From Tubiluchus corallicola (lineage: Eukaryota; Priapulida; Priapulimorpha; Priapulimorphida; Tubiluchidae), in contig JAQGDQ010000084.1 of the NCBI GenBank assembly GCA_030141605.1, positions 295,001 through 357,000 on the forward strand: DNA of 62,000 bases, written 5' to 3'. The translations under genes and the position numbers were made by a program. Under the pieces are notes generated by a model. It did not search any database. It had not been told where the DNA came from and worked only from the letters and a program-made list of their open reading frames with translations. Within the stretch, counting starts at the first letter, position 1. Every line of letters starts with the position of its first letter. This document shows positions 21,703 to 33,285 of the stretch, piece after piece.

Positions 21703-21963
21703 TTTCTTTTCTACCTCGTTACCAACAAGAAACACCCCGCTAATTGATCCTACGTAGTGATTACTGAGTGTCTGCCTCTTACTAATTGATAAAATATGAC
21801 AAGTGTTCAACAGAAATCAATTTGGCGCTGTTTGCGGCTGGTCAGGCGACTTCCACGGTGACGTCATTCGCACCTTGTTTACCGACCGCCAGACAAACCA
21901 ATAATAACGAGCCAAGCAAGAAAAACAGGTCAAGCGAATTAGAATGTAACTCTAACCTTCCAC
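21703..21963. other. Spacer with a TGACGTCA site
   Basis: TTCCACGGTGACGTCATTCGC at about 21853-21873 contains the palindrome TGACGTCA outside any MITE I recognise. No gene is evident. Confidence 0.4.
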
Positions 21964-22635
21964 TTAAAGCACAAGAAAATCCTTCACTTACTGAAGATTA
22001 AAAAATTTGTCTTGAAATTTTATACCACGTTGGTACTGCTTTTTGTACGCAGGAGTTGCGTCGGTAGCAACGCTGTATGAAGCTTATAAATTTAAACTCA
22101 GTCGATGACTGTTAGACGCAGCTATTTTGACGATAAGTCATTTGAAACAAGTTTAGATATCATTGTGTAAAGTTTGAAAAAATAATCAGAGCATTCGTAG
22201 CGCTCACGTCACTAACAACGTAAAATTTTAAAATACTGTATCTTGTCAATAAGATTAAAATATCTTTGGTTAGTGAGTGGTGCACCCTGGAGGCGAGTAA
22301 ATGACGTTTTACCAATTAGTCAAAACATTTTAAAATAATCAATAATTTTCTTTTCAAGTTATATAAGCCTTGAGCAGTTAAGTGAAATGCTAAGTAATAT
22401 AACTTTGCATGGAAAGTTTTTTGGGACATTTCTTTTTCTTCCCCTGATTTACGTCGTGTGTATATGACGTCATATAATGGCGCGGTCGGAACCGTATTGT
22501 GGGAGATTTAAAATGAAAACAAACAAAAAATCTTTTCAACGCGAGTACTATATACGCATAAAATTGCTATAAACTAATATTTTAAGACGATTTTTTGTGA
22601 AACCTACTTCAAGTACCCATTTTCTTGTCCTTTAA
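21964..22635 (-). mobile_element. TTAA-a MITE, long inverted copy
   Basis: Starts TTAAAGCACAAGAAAA and ends TTTTCTTGTCCT-TTAA. It has the extra segment with TATATGACGTCATATAATGG (TGACGTCA at 22465-22472), also in 11734-12553, so long and short forms of this family coexist. Confidence 0.8.
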
Positions 22636-23428
22636 CAGTTCATCGACGTAACAATATTAGATCGTTATAAAAACGCAGGTACACGTCCTTATTGGCGCGT
22701 TCAGACAAGGGAGCTTTCTGTTTGCCTGCTTTCCCTCTGACCGCAAACACGCAAGCGTGACTTCAAGGAAGCTGTAAAGAAAGGGTGGAAATTTGAAGAA
22801 AAATTTGACACTTTAAAAGGGAAGAAGCGCTAAATGTCTGAAGTTCCTAAATTACCTTTTCTTTAGTAACCAAAACCGAAAAACTTTGAATAAAAAAAGA
22901 AACCTATTTATATGTTGACCACTGTACTTACTTGTGTTTAATAATTGCCAAAAAAAGAGAGACGAATAATTTAATACTAACATATATATTTTACAATATT
23001 TACATACACAAAACAACAGTGAAAACAAACAAACAATATTAAACAGTGCAATTATCGATGTAAACTAATTAACATAATAATCAATAATTAAGCCGCCTAA
23101 ACGGGGGGGGCGAGAATGTGAGTGCTCTCTACGACACAGTATCTACACATTACAAATGAGTTCGTTTGTCAGAAGACTTAACATTTGATATTCATTATAT
23201 CTAAAAATAGGTTAGGGAGAAGTTTAAGATCACCTATGCCATGTTACCTTTACAAGGTCAAAACTACCTATGAATGCGGCTTCAGTAATTGTCTGAAATC
23301 ACGACTGTTTTTCACTTGCAACAAAGCAAGAAATTGCAAACAAGAAACCGACTACTTCTTGACATCATGAAAAGTTATACAACTGTACTATACAAATACA
23401 TTCACACGTGTGGGTAAAAACGGGGACA
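22636..23428. other. Spacer, possibly the 3' UTR of the minus-strand LINE
   Basis: No exon. Contains an eight-G run near 23105. The right part could be the 3' UTR of the LINE remnant at 23429-23554 (minus), but no tail is evident. Confidence 0.35.
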
Positions 23429-23554
23429 TTACGCCGAAGTTAAATGAAGCCGCATTCGTTTTTTAAAAACACACGTAGAATTTGCTTTTGTTAATTGATT
23501 GGAAATACTATTCCACAATACGATACCTAGATGTTTAATTGAGTGTTTTATGAC
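23429..23554 (-). mobile_element. Non-LTR reverse transcriptase C-terminal remnant
   Basis: The minus-strand peptide SIKHLGIVLWNSISNQL, then STCVFKKRMRLHL and a stop, fits the widespread LINE reverse transcriptase C-terminal pattern (LWN..L, then FK..). The frame upstream runs straight into a hexanucleotide array, so the element is truncated there. Confidence 0.55.
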
Positions 23555-23567
23555 TTTGGCGCTGGCG

Positions 23568-24298
23568 CAGACGCAGTCGTACACTTGACATAGACACAAA
23601 TACAGACATAGACATACACGTAGGCGTAAACGTAGACGCAAACGTAGACATAGGCATGGTCTCATAGACACAGGCATAGACATAGACATAGACACAGACA
23701 CAGACATATACACAGACACAGACATTGACATAGACACAAATACAGACATAGACATACACGTAGGCGTAGGCGTAGGCGTAGGCGTAGACGTAGACGCAAA
23801 CGTAGACATAGGCATGGTCATAGACACAGACATAGACATAGACACAGACACAGACATATACACAGACGCAGACATACACGTAGACGTAGATGTAGACGTA
23901 GACGCATACGTAGACATAGGCATAGACATAGACATAGGCATAGACGTACACGTAGACGTAGGCGTAGGCGTAGGCGCAAGCGCAGACGCAGACACTGACA
24001 CTGGAGCAGGCGCAGTCGTAGACTTGACATAGACACAAACACAGACATACACGTAGGCGTAGGCGTAGACGTAGACGCAAACGTAGACATAGGCATGGAC
24101 ATAGACACAGACATAGACACAGACACAGACATATACACAGGCACAGACATAGACACAGACATATACGCAAACACAGCCATAGACACAGGCATACACGTAG
24201 ACGTAGACGTAGACGTAGACGTAGACGTAGACGTAAACGCAGACGTTGACGTAGACGTAGACATAGGCATAGACATAGACATAGACACAGACATAGAA
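23568..24298. repeat. GACATA/GACGTA hexanucleotide array, about 730 bp
   Basis: Mixed hexamers GACATA, GACACA, GACGTA, GGCGTA and GACGCA. Longer blocks such as ACACGTAGGCGTAGGCGTAG and GACGCAAACGTAGACATAGG recur, showing higher-order duplication. Open frames in both strands are by-products. Confidence 0.95.
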
Positions 24299-24459
24299 CA
24301 TTTATTTTCTCTATTTTCAAAAATAGTTTTACAGCAAACGTTTTAGTTAAATATTAAATAATTGTAATCATGGAGCAGGCAGGGAGGGACCAAAGGGTCG
24401 CCTAGTCTCCTGCCCTTTCATAAATTCATAACAGCCAATATGCATTCTCCAGTTCAGGT

Positions 24460-24492
24460 CATAGATTTAAACGCGTGGCATTTAAATCTATG
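24460..24492. other. Perfect 12-bp hairpin
   Basis: CATAGATTTAAA and TTTAAATCTATG form a perfect stem around the 9-base loop CGCGTGGCA. It is not part of any repeat family I recognise. Confidence 0.6.
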
Positions 24493-24679
24493 GTTTAGGT
24501 ACACTCACATACTTAACAACTTTCCTCCTTTCAACTGAATTTAACGACTGGAAATCTTTGATAAGATCCCAGCAAAATGCAAAGCAAGAACTTAACGTGA
24601 TCTAGTGGCAGATTAGAGATTACTGAGCCACTGGGAGAAAGCTTCTGTCAGTCAGGAAACGAAAACGGTCAGTAAACAA

Positions 24680-25040
24680 TAAGCCTTTTTCACAGTTTTC
24701 TCTGCGCGCACGCGCAATTGCTGCAGGCCAAAGGTTAACTGTATCATAGCAACGTCTCTTAACGTGTGTGCAAAGCAAAGCAAGGCCGTCTGCCGCATCC
24801 GTTCAGTTACTTCAGTTGTTTCACGAGAACTTTCATTAATTATGCATTAATCTGTGCGTGGAGTGATTTACTAGCAGGATATTGTTTGGGAACAAGAAAA
24901 ATGAACTAGGTAAGGTTCCTAAGCTAAAACTGTTACTATTACAACGTCGTCAAGTGTACACAAATGCGTTGTCTGGTAAACTTAACTTTTGACCTTTTCA
25001 CGATCATCATCAATCGCTGGAACTCGGTGAAAAGGCTTAT
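24680..25040 (+). mobile_element. K-family MITE, complete copy
   Basis: TAAGCCTTTTTCACAGTTTT at the left and GTGAAAAGGCTTA at the right. Contains GCGCGCACGCGCAATTG, TTCAGTTACTTCAGTTG, TTAATTATGCATTAATCTG and CACAAATGCGTTGTCTGG in family order. It lacks the intact CACGTG core present elsewhere. About 360 bases. Confidence 0.85.
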
Positions 25041-25289
25041 TTTTCAAGCTGCAGGAAAGTACACGATCTATTCAAACAATATCTAAAATACTTATCAACA
25101 AAGACACTGATTCTATTCTACAGTAGGAAATTTATTTACTGGTGACAATCCGTTCACAACAATTGCAAATAATTCCAAAAAATAAAGCTAGATTACTTAT
25201 ATGGAAATGTTACTTGAAAATATTAAAATAATAACTATAAGTATACATGTGTACAAAATTTTTACTCTCTCATTTGCGCTCGGAGAGAG

Positions 25290-25560
25290 ATTTCTCTACT
25301 GTTTTCTTTTTGACAGTAACTCGCAAGTGTGAACTGCTTTGCGAGTTACTGTCGGCAGGAAGTCTGCGACTGTTGCTGCGAGATGATTTACAAACTAGTG
25401 TGAACGCATCCTCGAGTTACTTATCACAGTGAATAGATAAGCGAGTGTGAGCTCGCACTTACTGTTGGAGAGTAACTCGCAGCAAGTTTTGCTCTCTGGT
25501 CTGAACACGCTTGCGAGTTACTTGGCTAGTTACCTTGCGAGCTAGACTGAATGCGCCATT
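25290..25560. repeat. GCGAGTTAC-rich interspersed repeat
   Basis: At least seven GCGAGTTAC/GTAACTCGC words in both orientations with TGTGAAC and GTCTGAAC spacers. It ends GCTAGACTGAATGCGCCATTAA, which resembles TTGGCGCGTTCAGAC at about 22693. Probably a degraded MITE family; also at 395-560 and 58980-59185. Confidence 0.45.
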
Positions 25561-25607
25561 AAGAAGTTTTTCTCTGGCATGACTTGAGATAGAATTCTTA
25601 TCTTAAA

Positions 25608-26227
25608 ACTCAAAAAATTAAAATTTTCTAGCTCATTTCTCACCCAGCCATCACTAAAGCACAAGAAACACAAATAAATGGTACTTAAAGTTATAAAAAG
25701 CTCGTCTTGGCATGCTGCCTTATTGCACAGAGAGCTTGCATTAGCAGTATCGCCTTATAATATGTAAATTTAAACTAAGGCGATGACCTTTAAGCGCAGC
25801 CGTTTTGACGACAAGTAGCTTGAAACAAGTTCAGATAACATTGCGTAAAGTTTAGAAAATAATCAAAGCATTCGAAGCACACACGTCACAAACTAAGCAA
25901 AAGTGTAAATTAATTTATCTCGCTAATAAGAGAATACTTAACACGTTTTTGGTGAACCAATGGCGTATTTTGTTGAAAATGAGATATTGAAACAGTGACG
26001 TTTTACCAATTATCAAGAACCTTTTAAACTAATAAGAACCTTCTTTCTCAACAAGGTAAGCGCAGAGCAAAGTAACATACCTTCGTAAGAAAAATTTCTT
26101 GAGACACACTTTAAAATACTCTTTTCTCCCCTTTCAAGAATATTAGAGACATTTTGTCAATTATCAAATATTTTTTGTAAAGTTCAATCTTCATTAATTT
26201 CATCAGCATGTCTTTAACTAGTGGCGG
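25608..26227. repeat. Tandem duplication, first unit (620 bp)
   Basis: Begins ACTCAAAAAATTAAAATTTT and repeats from 26228 with only a handful of differences (for example AAAAAGC/AAATAGC and GTTGAAAATG/GTTGCACAATG). It encloses an inverted TTAA-a copy (25664-26142) and ends in the first bases of a GGCGG-family terminus (CTAGTGGCGG). Confidence 0.95.
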
Positions 26228-26848
26228 ACTCAAAAAATTAAAATTTCCTAGCTCATTTCTCACCCAGCCATCACTAAAGCACAAGAAACACAAATAAATG
26301 GTACTTAAAGTTATAAATAGCTCGTCTTGGCATGCTGCCTTATTGCACAGAGAGCTTGCATTAGCAGTATCGCCTTATAATATGTAAATTTAAACTAAGG
26401 CGATGACCTTTAAGCGCAGCCGTTTTGACGACAAGTAGCTTGAAACAAGTTCAGATAACATTGCGTAAAGTTTAGAAAATAATCAAAGCATTCGAAGCAC
26501 ACACGTCACAAACTAAGCAAAAGTGTAAATTAATTTATCTCGCTAATAAGAGAATACTTAACACGTTTTTGGTGAACCAATGGCGTATTTTGTTGCACAA
26601 TGAGATATTGAAACAGTGACGTTTTACCAATTATCAAGAACCTTTTAAACTAATAAGAACCTTCTTTCTCAACAAGGTAAGCGCAGAGCAAAGTAACATA
26701 CCTTCGTAAGAAAAATTTCTTGAGACACACTTTAAAATACTCTTTTCTCCCCTTTCAAGAATATTAGAGACATTTTGTCAATTATCAAATATTTTTTGTA
26801 AAGTTCAATCTTCATTAATTTCATCAGCATGTCTTTAACTAGTGGCGG
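26228..26848. repeat. Tandem duplication, second unit (621 bp)
   Basis: Same content as 25608-26227, with one extra base. Its right end runs directly into a full GGCGG-family element, while the first unit stops at that element's first bases. The duplication therefore happened after the GGCGG element was in place. Confidence 0.95.
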
Positions 26849-27788
26849 CTACTAGTGTATAGATACTGTGGAACTGCAACACCGCCTGTTTTCACTCATT
26901 ATTATCGTCTTTTTTCTTTATAGTTGTGCAAAACCAGAGCTTGTGAGGGTAGTACTGTTTGCTTCACAGTCCAGCATAGTTTGGCTGTTGTGCGCATGCG
27001 GCTATGTGCACATGTCTGAGATAACACGTTGTACGCTGCACGTTGCACTGCTAGCGGCTGCTGCCAGGTAGAGAAAGTACTGTCACTCACACAGTTTGTT
27101 GTCAGTTGTTACATGCTTAATAACTGCGTACCGGCGTATTCTTGAACTGCCTCAATTTAGGCTATTCGTAAGCAAAAGATTTTTGTGTTTACAGTTTTAT
27201 CAAGTTTATATGTAAACTTTCATGTGCTTGTTTGTTTATAATTACAGTTACAGTAGTACCTCTGTTTTCGACCATAATTCGTTCTCAAAGTGTTTAAGAA
27301 CCGAATCATTTATTCCCATAAGAAATAATGCAAAAGCAAATAATCCGTTCTCAAGCACCAAATGAAGTAGATATGATATAATTGATAAGAAAAACATCAT
27401 ATAATTACTTTGAAAGAAAAACATAATTGTTCCTGCATGAAAAAGCGGAGAAAAATAAGCGTAGAAAGCACTTAGCGATGTTAGGCGATTTAAATATTGT
27501 GCGTGACTACTCTCAGGTGCGGTCGCTTACGCTCGGCTCTACTCGGCTCGCCGCGCATGCGTTCATCACGTGTTTGGCGTGTTTGTTCGAGTACCGAAAT
27601 TCTGGTCGAGAGCTGAGACAATTCACCTCGAATTTTCTGGTCGAAAACCGATTTGTTCGAGTATGGAGACGTTCGACAGCGGAGGTATGATTGTACAAAT
27701 TACAACATTAAAATTACATATGTTTGTTACATTTTACACAGTATTAAAACATGGGCTAAAAATTTTCTGAAGCAGCACTGCCACTAAT
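26841..27788 (+). mobile_element. GGCGG-family MITE containing a nested mariner-like element
   Basis: Starts AGTGGCGGCTACTAGTGTAT and ends AAGCAGCACTGCCACTAAT. Shares TGAGGGTAGTACTGTTTGC, GCGCATGCGGCTATG and CACATGTCTGA with 38897-39363. Interrupted at 27249-27695. Confidence 0.8.
27249..27695. mobile_element. Mariner-like MITE nested in a GGCGG element
   Basis: TA-CAGTAGTACCTCTG at the left and CGGAGGTATGATTG-TA at the right, with TTCGA-rich subterminal sequence. TA at both edges fits Tc1/mariner-type insertion. The interrupted GGCGG sequence resumes with ATTACAACATTAAAATTACA, as in the copy at 56.3 kb. Frames inside have no transposase motif. Confidence 0.75.
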
Positions 27789-28259
27789 AATTGTGACCAC
27801 CCGCAATTTTCTTTGTGAATTCGTTGAACTGATTTTTGTCATTTTCAGCAAATTCTTATAATACCGAGCAAAAGTCTATAAAGCTCTACAAAGCATACGA
27901 ACTTGAAAGGTTTCTTGCAAGCGAAACTTGATTAATAAGCTTTCAGCAAAGGTTAATGTCGGTAAGAAATATAAAATTTAATAAGTTTACAGGTTTATAC
28001 AGGTATAAGTTGAGGAAAGAGGGTTATAGAACAAAAGCGACACTGTAATAGCTCACATTTGACATCCTCTGTGCAGCATAGGAATTAAATAATTAACACA
28101 CCTGTATAGGTGTTACAAAGAAGTGATTAATACTGGTTTACTAATCTTTCCAACAATAAACCTTACAGGGGGGGGGGAACTTAACCAGTGTGTTCTTCAA
28201 AACAGAACAAGCATTAAATGAAGCTCGCGTTAATTTTGCGAGAAACGGTTTTATCTTAC
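27789..28259. other. Spacer without recognised genes
   Basis: Non-coding. ACAGGTTTATACAGGTATAAG is a short local repeat and a nine-G run lies near 28168. Confidence 0.5.
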
Positions 28260-28700
28260 CAGTTTGTAAAGGGATGTAAAAGGGTTAAATGCACAATACG
28301 ATATAAATTTTAGCTCACGCATACGTGTGTATATACATTTATATACGTATATCTATAACTCAGGTAAAATTTATCCAGGTTTTATCTTAAATTTTAGCAA
28401 AAATATTTGTTTTTGTATATTTGTAAGTCAATCGTGCATGTAGAAAAGTTTGTAATTTTTAATACCTTCCTAATAGTGTAATCTAAACAATCCCAGTAAA
28501 TAAATTCTGTTATTATGGCCCTTAATTGTTATAAAAAATTGCTAAAATGTTTTATAACCACGTTTGCGGTCGTGTATTAAGGACATAATTATAATTTACC
28601 GTGTTGTTTATATATTCTTATATAATGATACAGCGCAGAATTATCGGTCTGAAAATAAGGGCTTTGCATGTATATATGTATATATATATATTGCGCAAAT
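28260..28700 (+). mobile_element. LINE-like 3' end, second copy of the 1510-1858 repeat
   Basis: Aligns with 1510-1858 and continues through GCAAATAAAGATTTATCATC into a (CAT)n tract. AATAAA plus a trinucleotide tail suggests the 3' end of a non-LTR retrotransposon. No coding part remains. Confidence 0.55.
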
Positions 28701-28702
28701 AA

Positions 28703-28730
28703 AGATTTATCATCATCGTCGTCATCGTCG

Positions 28731-28764
<34 letters not shown>

Positions 28765-28876
28765 TTATCATTCATCATTCATCATTATCATCATCGTTGT
28801 CATCGTCGTCATCATCATTATCATCGTCGTCGTCATCATCATCATCGTCATCGTCGTCCTCATCATCATCATCCAG
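28703..28876. repeat. (CAT/CGT)n trinucleotide tract
   Basis: ATCATCGTCGTCATC-type repeats directly after the LINE-like 3' end, so probably an expanded retrotransposon tail. Confidence 0.95.
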
Positions 28877-28964
28877 CAATAAAGTTCAAGGTCTGCTCGT
28901 GTGTGAACAAGCTTTAACTGACTACAGCAAATCTCCATGATCTCGTAGGTTTCCACGATTTAGG

Positions 28965-31090
28965 AATAATCAGGGGAGGATTATAAACTTTTGGGTTCCC
29001 TGGGTTAATGAAATTGTGGTGCTCCCTCAGATGGAGCCACCCTATTATTTGCTCGCACTTTCGCGAGTATTTCTACTTGTGATATATTTTAGCAACATTT
29101 GTATAGCTGGGGCCTCATATTTCAAATAAAGGGCTTCAAGGAGGATCCTTATCTCAAATAAAGGCTTTCAAACAAGATAAAACCTTCGTGTCTCAGAAAA
29201 AAAGCCTCAAACAGGGATCCTTTATCTCAAATGAGGAGACACTTTAAAATTGGATTACTCAATTTCATCTTGATGAAGTATGCACAGTCTTCGTACAGGC
29301 GTATGAAGCATCTGTAAACGATGGAAAACACCAAATTTTGTTCACAATTCAGTCAACTGCAAGTGTTGATAAGTGTTTTGCAGTGTTTACAATATCTAAA
29401 ATATTGTTTTGCTACATAAAAAAGCTTTTGGGTGAATTGCATAATTATTGTGAGTCCCGGTTTTAAATACGCCCGACTGGTGTACATCTTTAAGGCCATT
29501 GGGCTGGATGTTGCACGGTGATGCCATCTCGCAACGAAAATGATACGAAAACGATTTACACTTCCTTTAAAGTTAAAATCTTATTTAAGTTACATGAATT
29601 ATTCACCAATTCAAGGTATGCCTCCCCAGCTTGAGGGGCTCTAGGCTGCAGCCTATACTAGCCTGTAGAGTATTCCCGCCCTGGGAATAATTGTATATCT
29701 CTAGAGCTACATGTGAGGAGAGATAAGCTGGGTCTAGATATTTGGATTTTTTACAATCGTTACATAAATTTACCTACATTTCTTCAAGTCTGAACTTATT
29801 AATCCGACTAAGCTTGGTAAAGTGTGACACAAAAGCCTGCATACTTGACTCACTTAAATATTGTTAAAGAATATAAATAGAGAATCGATAATTAAGAATT
29901 GTTAATAGTGAATTTTTAATATAGAATCGTTAATTAAGAATTGTTAATAAAGAATTGCTAATGTAGAACTGTTAATTAATAATCGTTATTAAGGAATCGT
30001 TAATTAAGAATTGTTAATATAGAATTATTAGTTAACACTCATTAATAACAAATTGTTAATTAAGAATTCTTAATAAAGTATCGTTAATAAAGAATTGTTA
30101 ATATAGAATTGTTAATTAGGAATTATTAATAAAGAATTGATAATAAAGAATCGTTAATCAAGAATTGTTAAAAGAGAATCGCTAATAAAGAAATAAAGAA
30201 TTGTTATTAAAGAAATGTTAATAAAAAATTGCTAATAAAGAATGGTTAATTAAGAATTCTTAAAAAAGAATTGTTAATAAAGAAATGTTAATAACGAATA
30301 GTTAATAAAGAATTGTCATCAAAGAATTGTTAATGAAGAAACGTTAGTGAAAACTCTTAATAAAGAATCGTTAATTAAGAATTTTTGATAAGGAATTGTT
30401 AATAAAGAAACGTTAATAAAGAATTGCTAATAAAGAGTCGTTAATACAGAATTGTCATTAAAGAATTGTTAATGAAGAAACATCAAAACAAATATTGTTA
30501 ATACAAAATATGGCTTATGAAGAAGCCAATTGGACCTTAAACCCCATAACCTCCCTGTCATGCTCTTAATGATTTCAGCAATCAATGGCAAATTATTGCC
30601 TATAAAACAACATTCGTAGTAAGCTCAATTCATTCTTGATCATGCGCAGGGCTGGATTACTCTATACACCAGCATAGGCAGCAGCCTAAGGCTCCTCGAG
30701 CTTGGTGGTGGAGGTGGAGGTGGTGGTCATACTTCGCATTGTTGAATAATTCATATAATTTAAAACAAAATTTCAACTTTAGAAACGGACACCAGAAAAT
30801 CCCAAAACCCAATTTTAGCGTGGCTCCTCATTTGAGAGATAGGATCCCTGTTTGAGGCCCCTTATTTGAGACAAAGAGCCCTTGTTTGAGGTCCTTTATT
30901 TGAGATAAGAGCTCCTCCTTGAAACCCTTTACTTGAAATATGCCCCCTCCAGCTATGCAAATGTTGCTATAAGATATCACGAGTAAAGAATATTCCAGAC
31001 GAGCGCGAGCAAATTAGAGGAATGGCTTCATTTGAGGGGCGCCATAATTTCATTAGCCTAGCGACCCCAAAAGGTCATAAACCGGCCCAG
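28965..31090. mobile_element. 2.1-kb fold-back element with long imperfect TIRs
   Basis: The left arm (28976-29240) and right arm (about 30820-31085) are inverted repeats: TTAATGAAATTGTGGTGC, TTTGCTCGC, AGCAACATTTG.ATAGCTGG, CTTCAAGGAGGA and AAACAGGGATCCT all recur inverted. A second inverted pair (29620-29665 with 30670-30715, around CTAGGCTGCAGCCTAT) extends the arms inward. No transposase is seen. The centre is a minisatellite. Confidence 0.75.
29865..30515. repeat. Degenerate GAATTGTTAATAAA minisatellite
   Basis: About 45 copies of a 12-15 base motif (AAGAATTGTTAATAAAG, with TCG and TTAATTAAGAA variants), fully stop-rich. It lies in the loop of the fold-back element. Confidence 0.9.
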
Positions 31091-31452
31091 ATCAAGCGTA
31101 TGCAAAAATCAAGCCTGACATCTAGAAAATACATTAACAGTACTAAAAATAGGTTTGACTTTTACAACACAGAGACATTCGCCCTTGGGCTGATATTTTG
31201 TGATTGTTATAAATTGTTTGTATTTAAATATAATAAATTTGACGTATATTTATTCGTAGATAATTTATATACCAGATCATGCCTTTTCGTGTGTCACGTG
31301 CAGTTTCTTGAGTTGTTTTATTTCAATTTCATGTTTTACGACTATCCGAAAAATCATTTCCGTTCAGTTTTAACAGCAAATGGTTATAAGGTTTCCCTCG
31401 ATTCAGAGATATCATAAATTGTTTGCATTCCTTCATAAGTTTCATTAATATA
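31091..31452. other. Spacer with a doubtful open frame
   Basis: A plus-strand frame (31022-31417, 131 codons) begins inside the right fold-back arm and has no motif that I recognise. It is probably chance. Confidence 0.4.
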
Positions 31453-32072
31453 GCATGGCCGGACCAAATCTTAAACTGTAGGTCAAAACGATCTGCGCTT
31501 TAAAATACTGAAAGAAAACGTACTATTTTTCAAAAATGACTTACCTGAAAGAATTATTACCACACAAACTCAATTTCACGTTCGCGTCACTAGTTCTTCG
31601 CTGTTACAGGCATTTCGCCATTCGCTAGTTAGACGGGCACTACCGTCTGCATTTCGGAAATACATTGCACAAAAACAGGTGCTGTACCTCTCAGTTCAGA
31701 TTTGTTAGTTTATGAGGAACTGCACACGTTCAGCAGCTTATGCGTGAGCACAGCGGTAAATTTGAAATTTAAATTTTTATCTTGAAACTTGCCTAGTTTT
31801 AGTACAACACACTGAATATCTTATAGTAGTACTGTATTTCAATTTTTGCTTTCTCAAACACGTGCAACACATTCGTGGAATATTTTTGCTGTTGAAAATT
31901 ATGTTAGTTTGTGATGTCATCAATAGTTGGGCTGGCCTGCCGTTATTTAAGATTTTAACCTATTATTTAAGTATCAGAAACGCTTTTGCAGTATTAACTG
32001 CGTTAAAATGTATACATTTTATTGGACTTGAAAATGGGGTAGTTTATGAAAAATCATCCTGTCTTCGTTTAA
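31453..32072 (+). mobile_element. TTAA-c MITE
   Basis: Starts GGCCGGACCAAATCTTAAAC and ends ATCATCCTGTCTTCGTTTAA. Contains CTAGTTCTTCGCTGTTACA, CTAGTTAGACGGGCA (the empty site for the nested element at 46517), GGTGCTGTACCTCTCAGTT and GTGATGTCATCAATAGTTGG. Frames inside are not coding. Confidence 0.8.
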
Positions 32073-32399
32073 CTCAAACAAAATATCTGCCCTTTAATGG
32101 AGCAATGATAAATTTCCCAAATCAATACTTAAAAGTCACTTTTTCAGTCTATTCATTGGTTGATGTATAATTAAGTAGCTTTCCGTCCAATAATAATTTC
32201 CTGTTTTGTGCAAAAATTGGAATAATGAACAGCAGATTTATCTTAAAGGGCACGTAATTAATCAAATAATTGAATTGCTGGATTTTTTGTGATAATTTGC
32301 TTTTAACAGCAGTCGAAATACTTTTTCTTCCTAAAACCACAAGGAAAGGTTTGTCATAAATAAAGTTTAAAAAAATCGTGTTGACGTTTTGTACCACTT

Positions 32400-32843
32400 A
32401 CCTACTGTCTTATTGCATACAGGGCTTGCGCTGGCGGTAATGCTGTATGAAACATGTAAATTTAAACTCCCGCAATGAGCATTAGACGCAGCCACTTTAA
32501 TTGTAGGTCGTTTGAAATAAGTTTAGATAACAGTAAAGTACTCGGTAAAGTATGAAAAAATAATCAGAACATTTGTAGCACACACTAATTTAACTAAGCA
32601 AAAGTTTAAATTACTTTATATTGTCAATAAGATCAATACTGTGTTTTGGGTTAACCAGTGGTACACACTGGGTAGGTGGACCAGTGACATTCTACCAGTT
32701 GTCCTGAACATTTTAAATTATTAAGAATTTTCTTTTTCAATTGCATGTCTTTCAAACAGATAAACGTAATACCAAGTAATGTGACTTTATGTGAAAGGTT
32801 TTGAGGAATATACTTTAAAATTCCTCTATCTTTATCTTTAATT
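32400..32843 (-). mobile_element. TTAA-a MITE, inverted copy
   Basis: Shares AAATTTAAACTCCCGC, GACGCAGCCACTTTAAT, AATAATCAGAACATTTG and GGGTAGGTGGACCAGTGAC with other inverted copies. Ends CTTTATCTTTAA. Confidence 0.75.
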
Positions 32844-33163
32844 AAATAGCTTACTTACTGTAAAAGCAATACCAATATAATAAATCTAATCTAGTCTAAA
32901 GAAAAAATATCAGTAATACGTCATCTGCACAGCTAATTCGTTGAGTTTTCACTATAGATAGGTCACCAAATGAGTTAAACAGAAAAACATGAAGCTAAAC
33001 ATTGATATTTATCGCTCTCGGATGGTACAAGGTTTGGATATAAACATGAACCAGCTGTAGCTAACTTTCAATAACTTTTGCAGTCCGCCACAAGCCGACT
33101 ATTTCTCACGAAAATATGGTGCAAAATTTCTAAAACGTTTTCGCTGATTGAGAGAAGAATTCT
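32844..33163. other. Spacer without recognised genes
   Basis: Nothing recognised beyond ordinary AT-rich DNA. Confidence 0.5.
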
Positions 33164-33285
33164 ACATAAGTATAGTAAGTCCTCGCTTAACGACTCCTCA
33201 CTTAGCGATGTTTCATTTAATGACGCATTTTGATGGAACGGGTTAGCGTCGTTCAGCGAGGACTCACTGTACTTATAATGGGCTC
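33164..33285. mobile_element. Short mariner-like palindromic MITE
   Basis: ATAAGTATAGTAAGTCCTCG at the left mirrors CGAGGACTCACTGTACTTAT at the right; the inner CGCTTAACGA and CGTCGTTCAGCG also pair. TA at each terminus fits a mariner-type target. Confidence 0.75.

Noticed and set aside
23429-24320. Frames of 158-290 codons
   Set aside because: Hexanucleotide array; only the last 40 or so residues (LWNSIS..) look like real, non-host, LINE coding sequence.
27427-27690. 87-codon frame
   Set aside because: Inside the nested mariner-like MITE; no DDE motif visible.
31022-31417. 131-codon plus-strand frame
   Set aside because: Begins in a fold-back arm, has no recognisable motif and no splice or promoter support.
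31862-32170. 102-codon frame
   Set aside because: Falls in a TTAA-c MITE; the frame is not kept in other copies.
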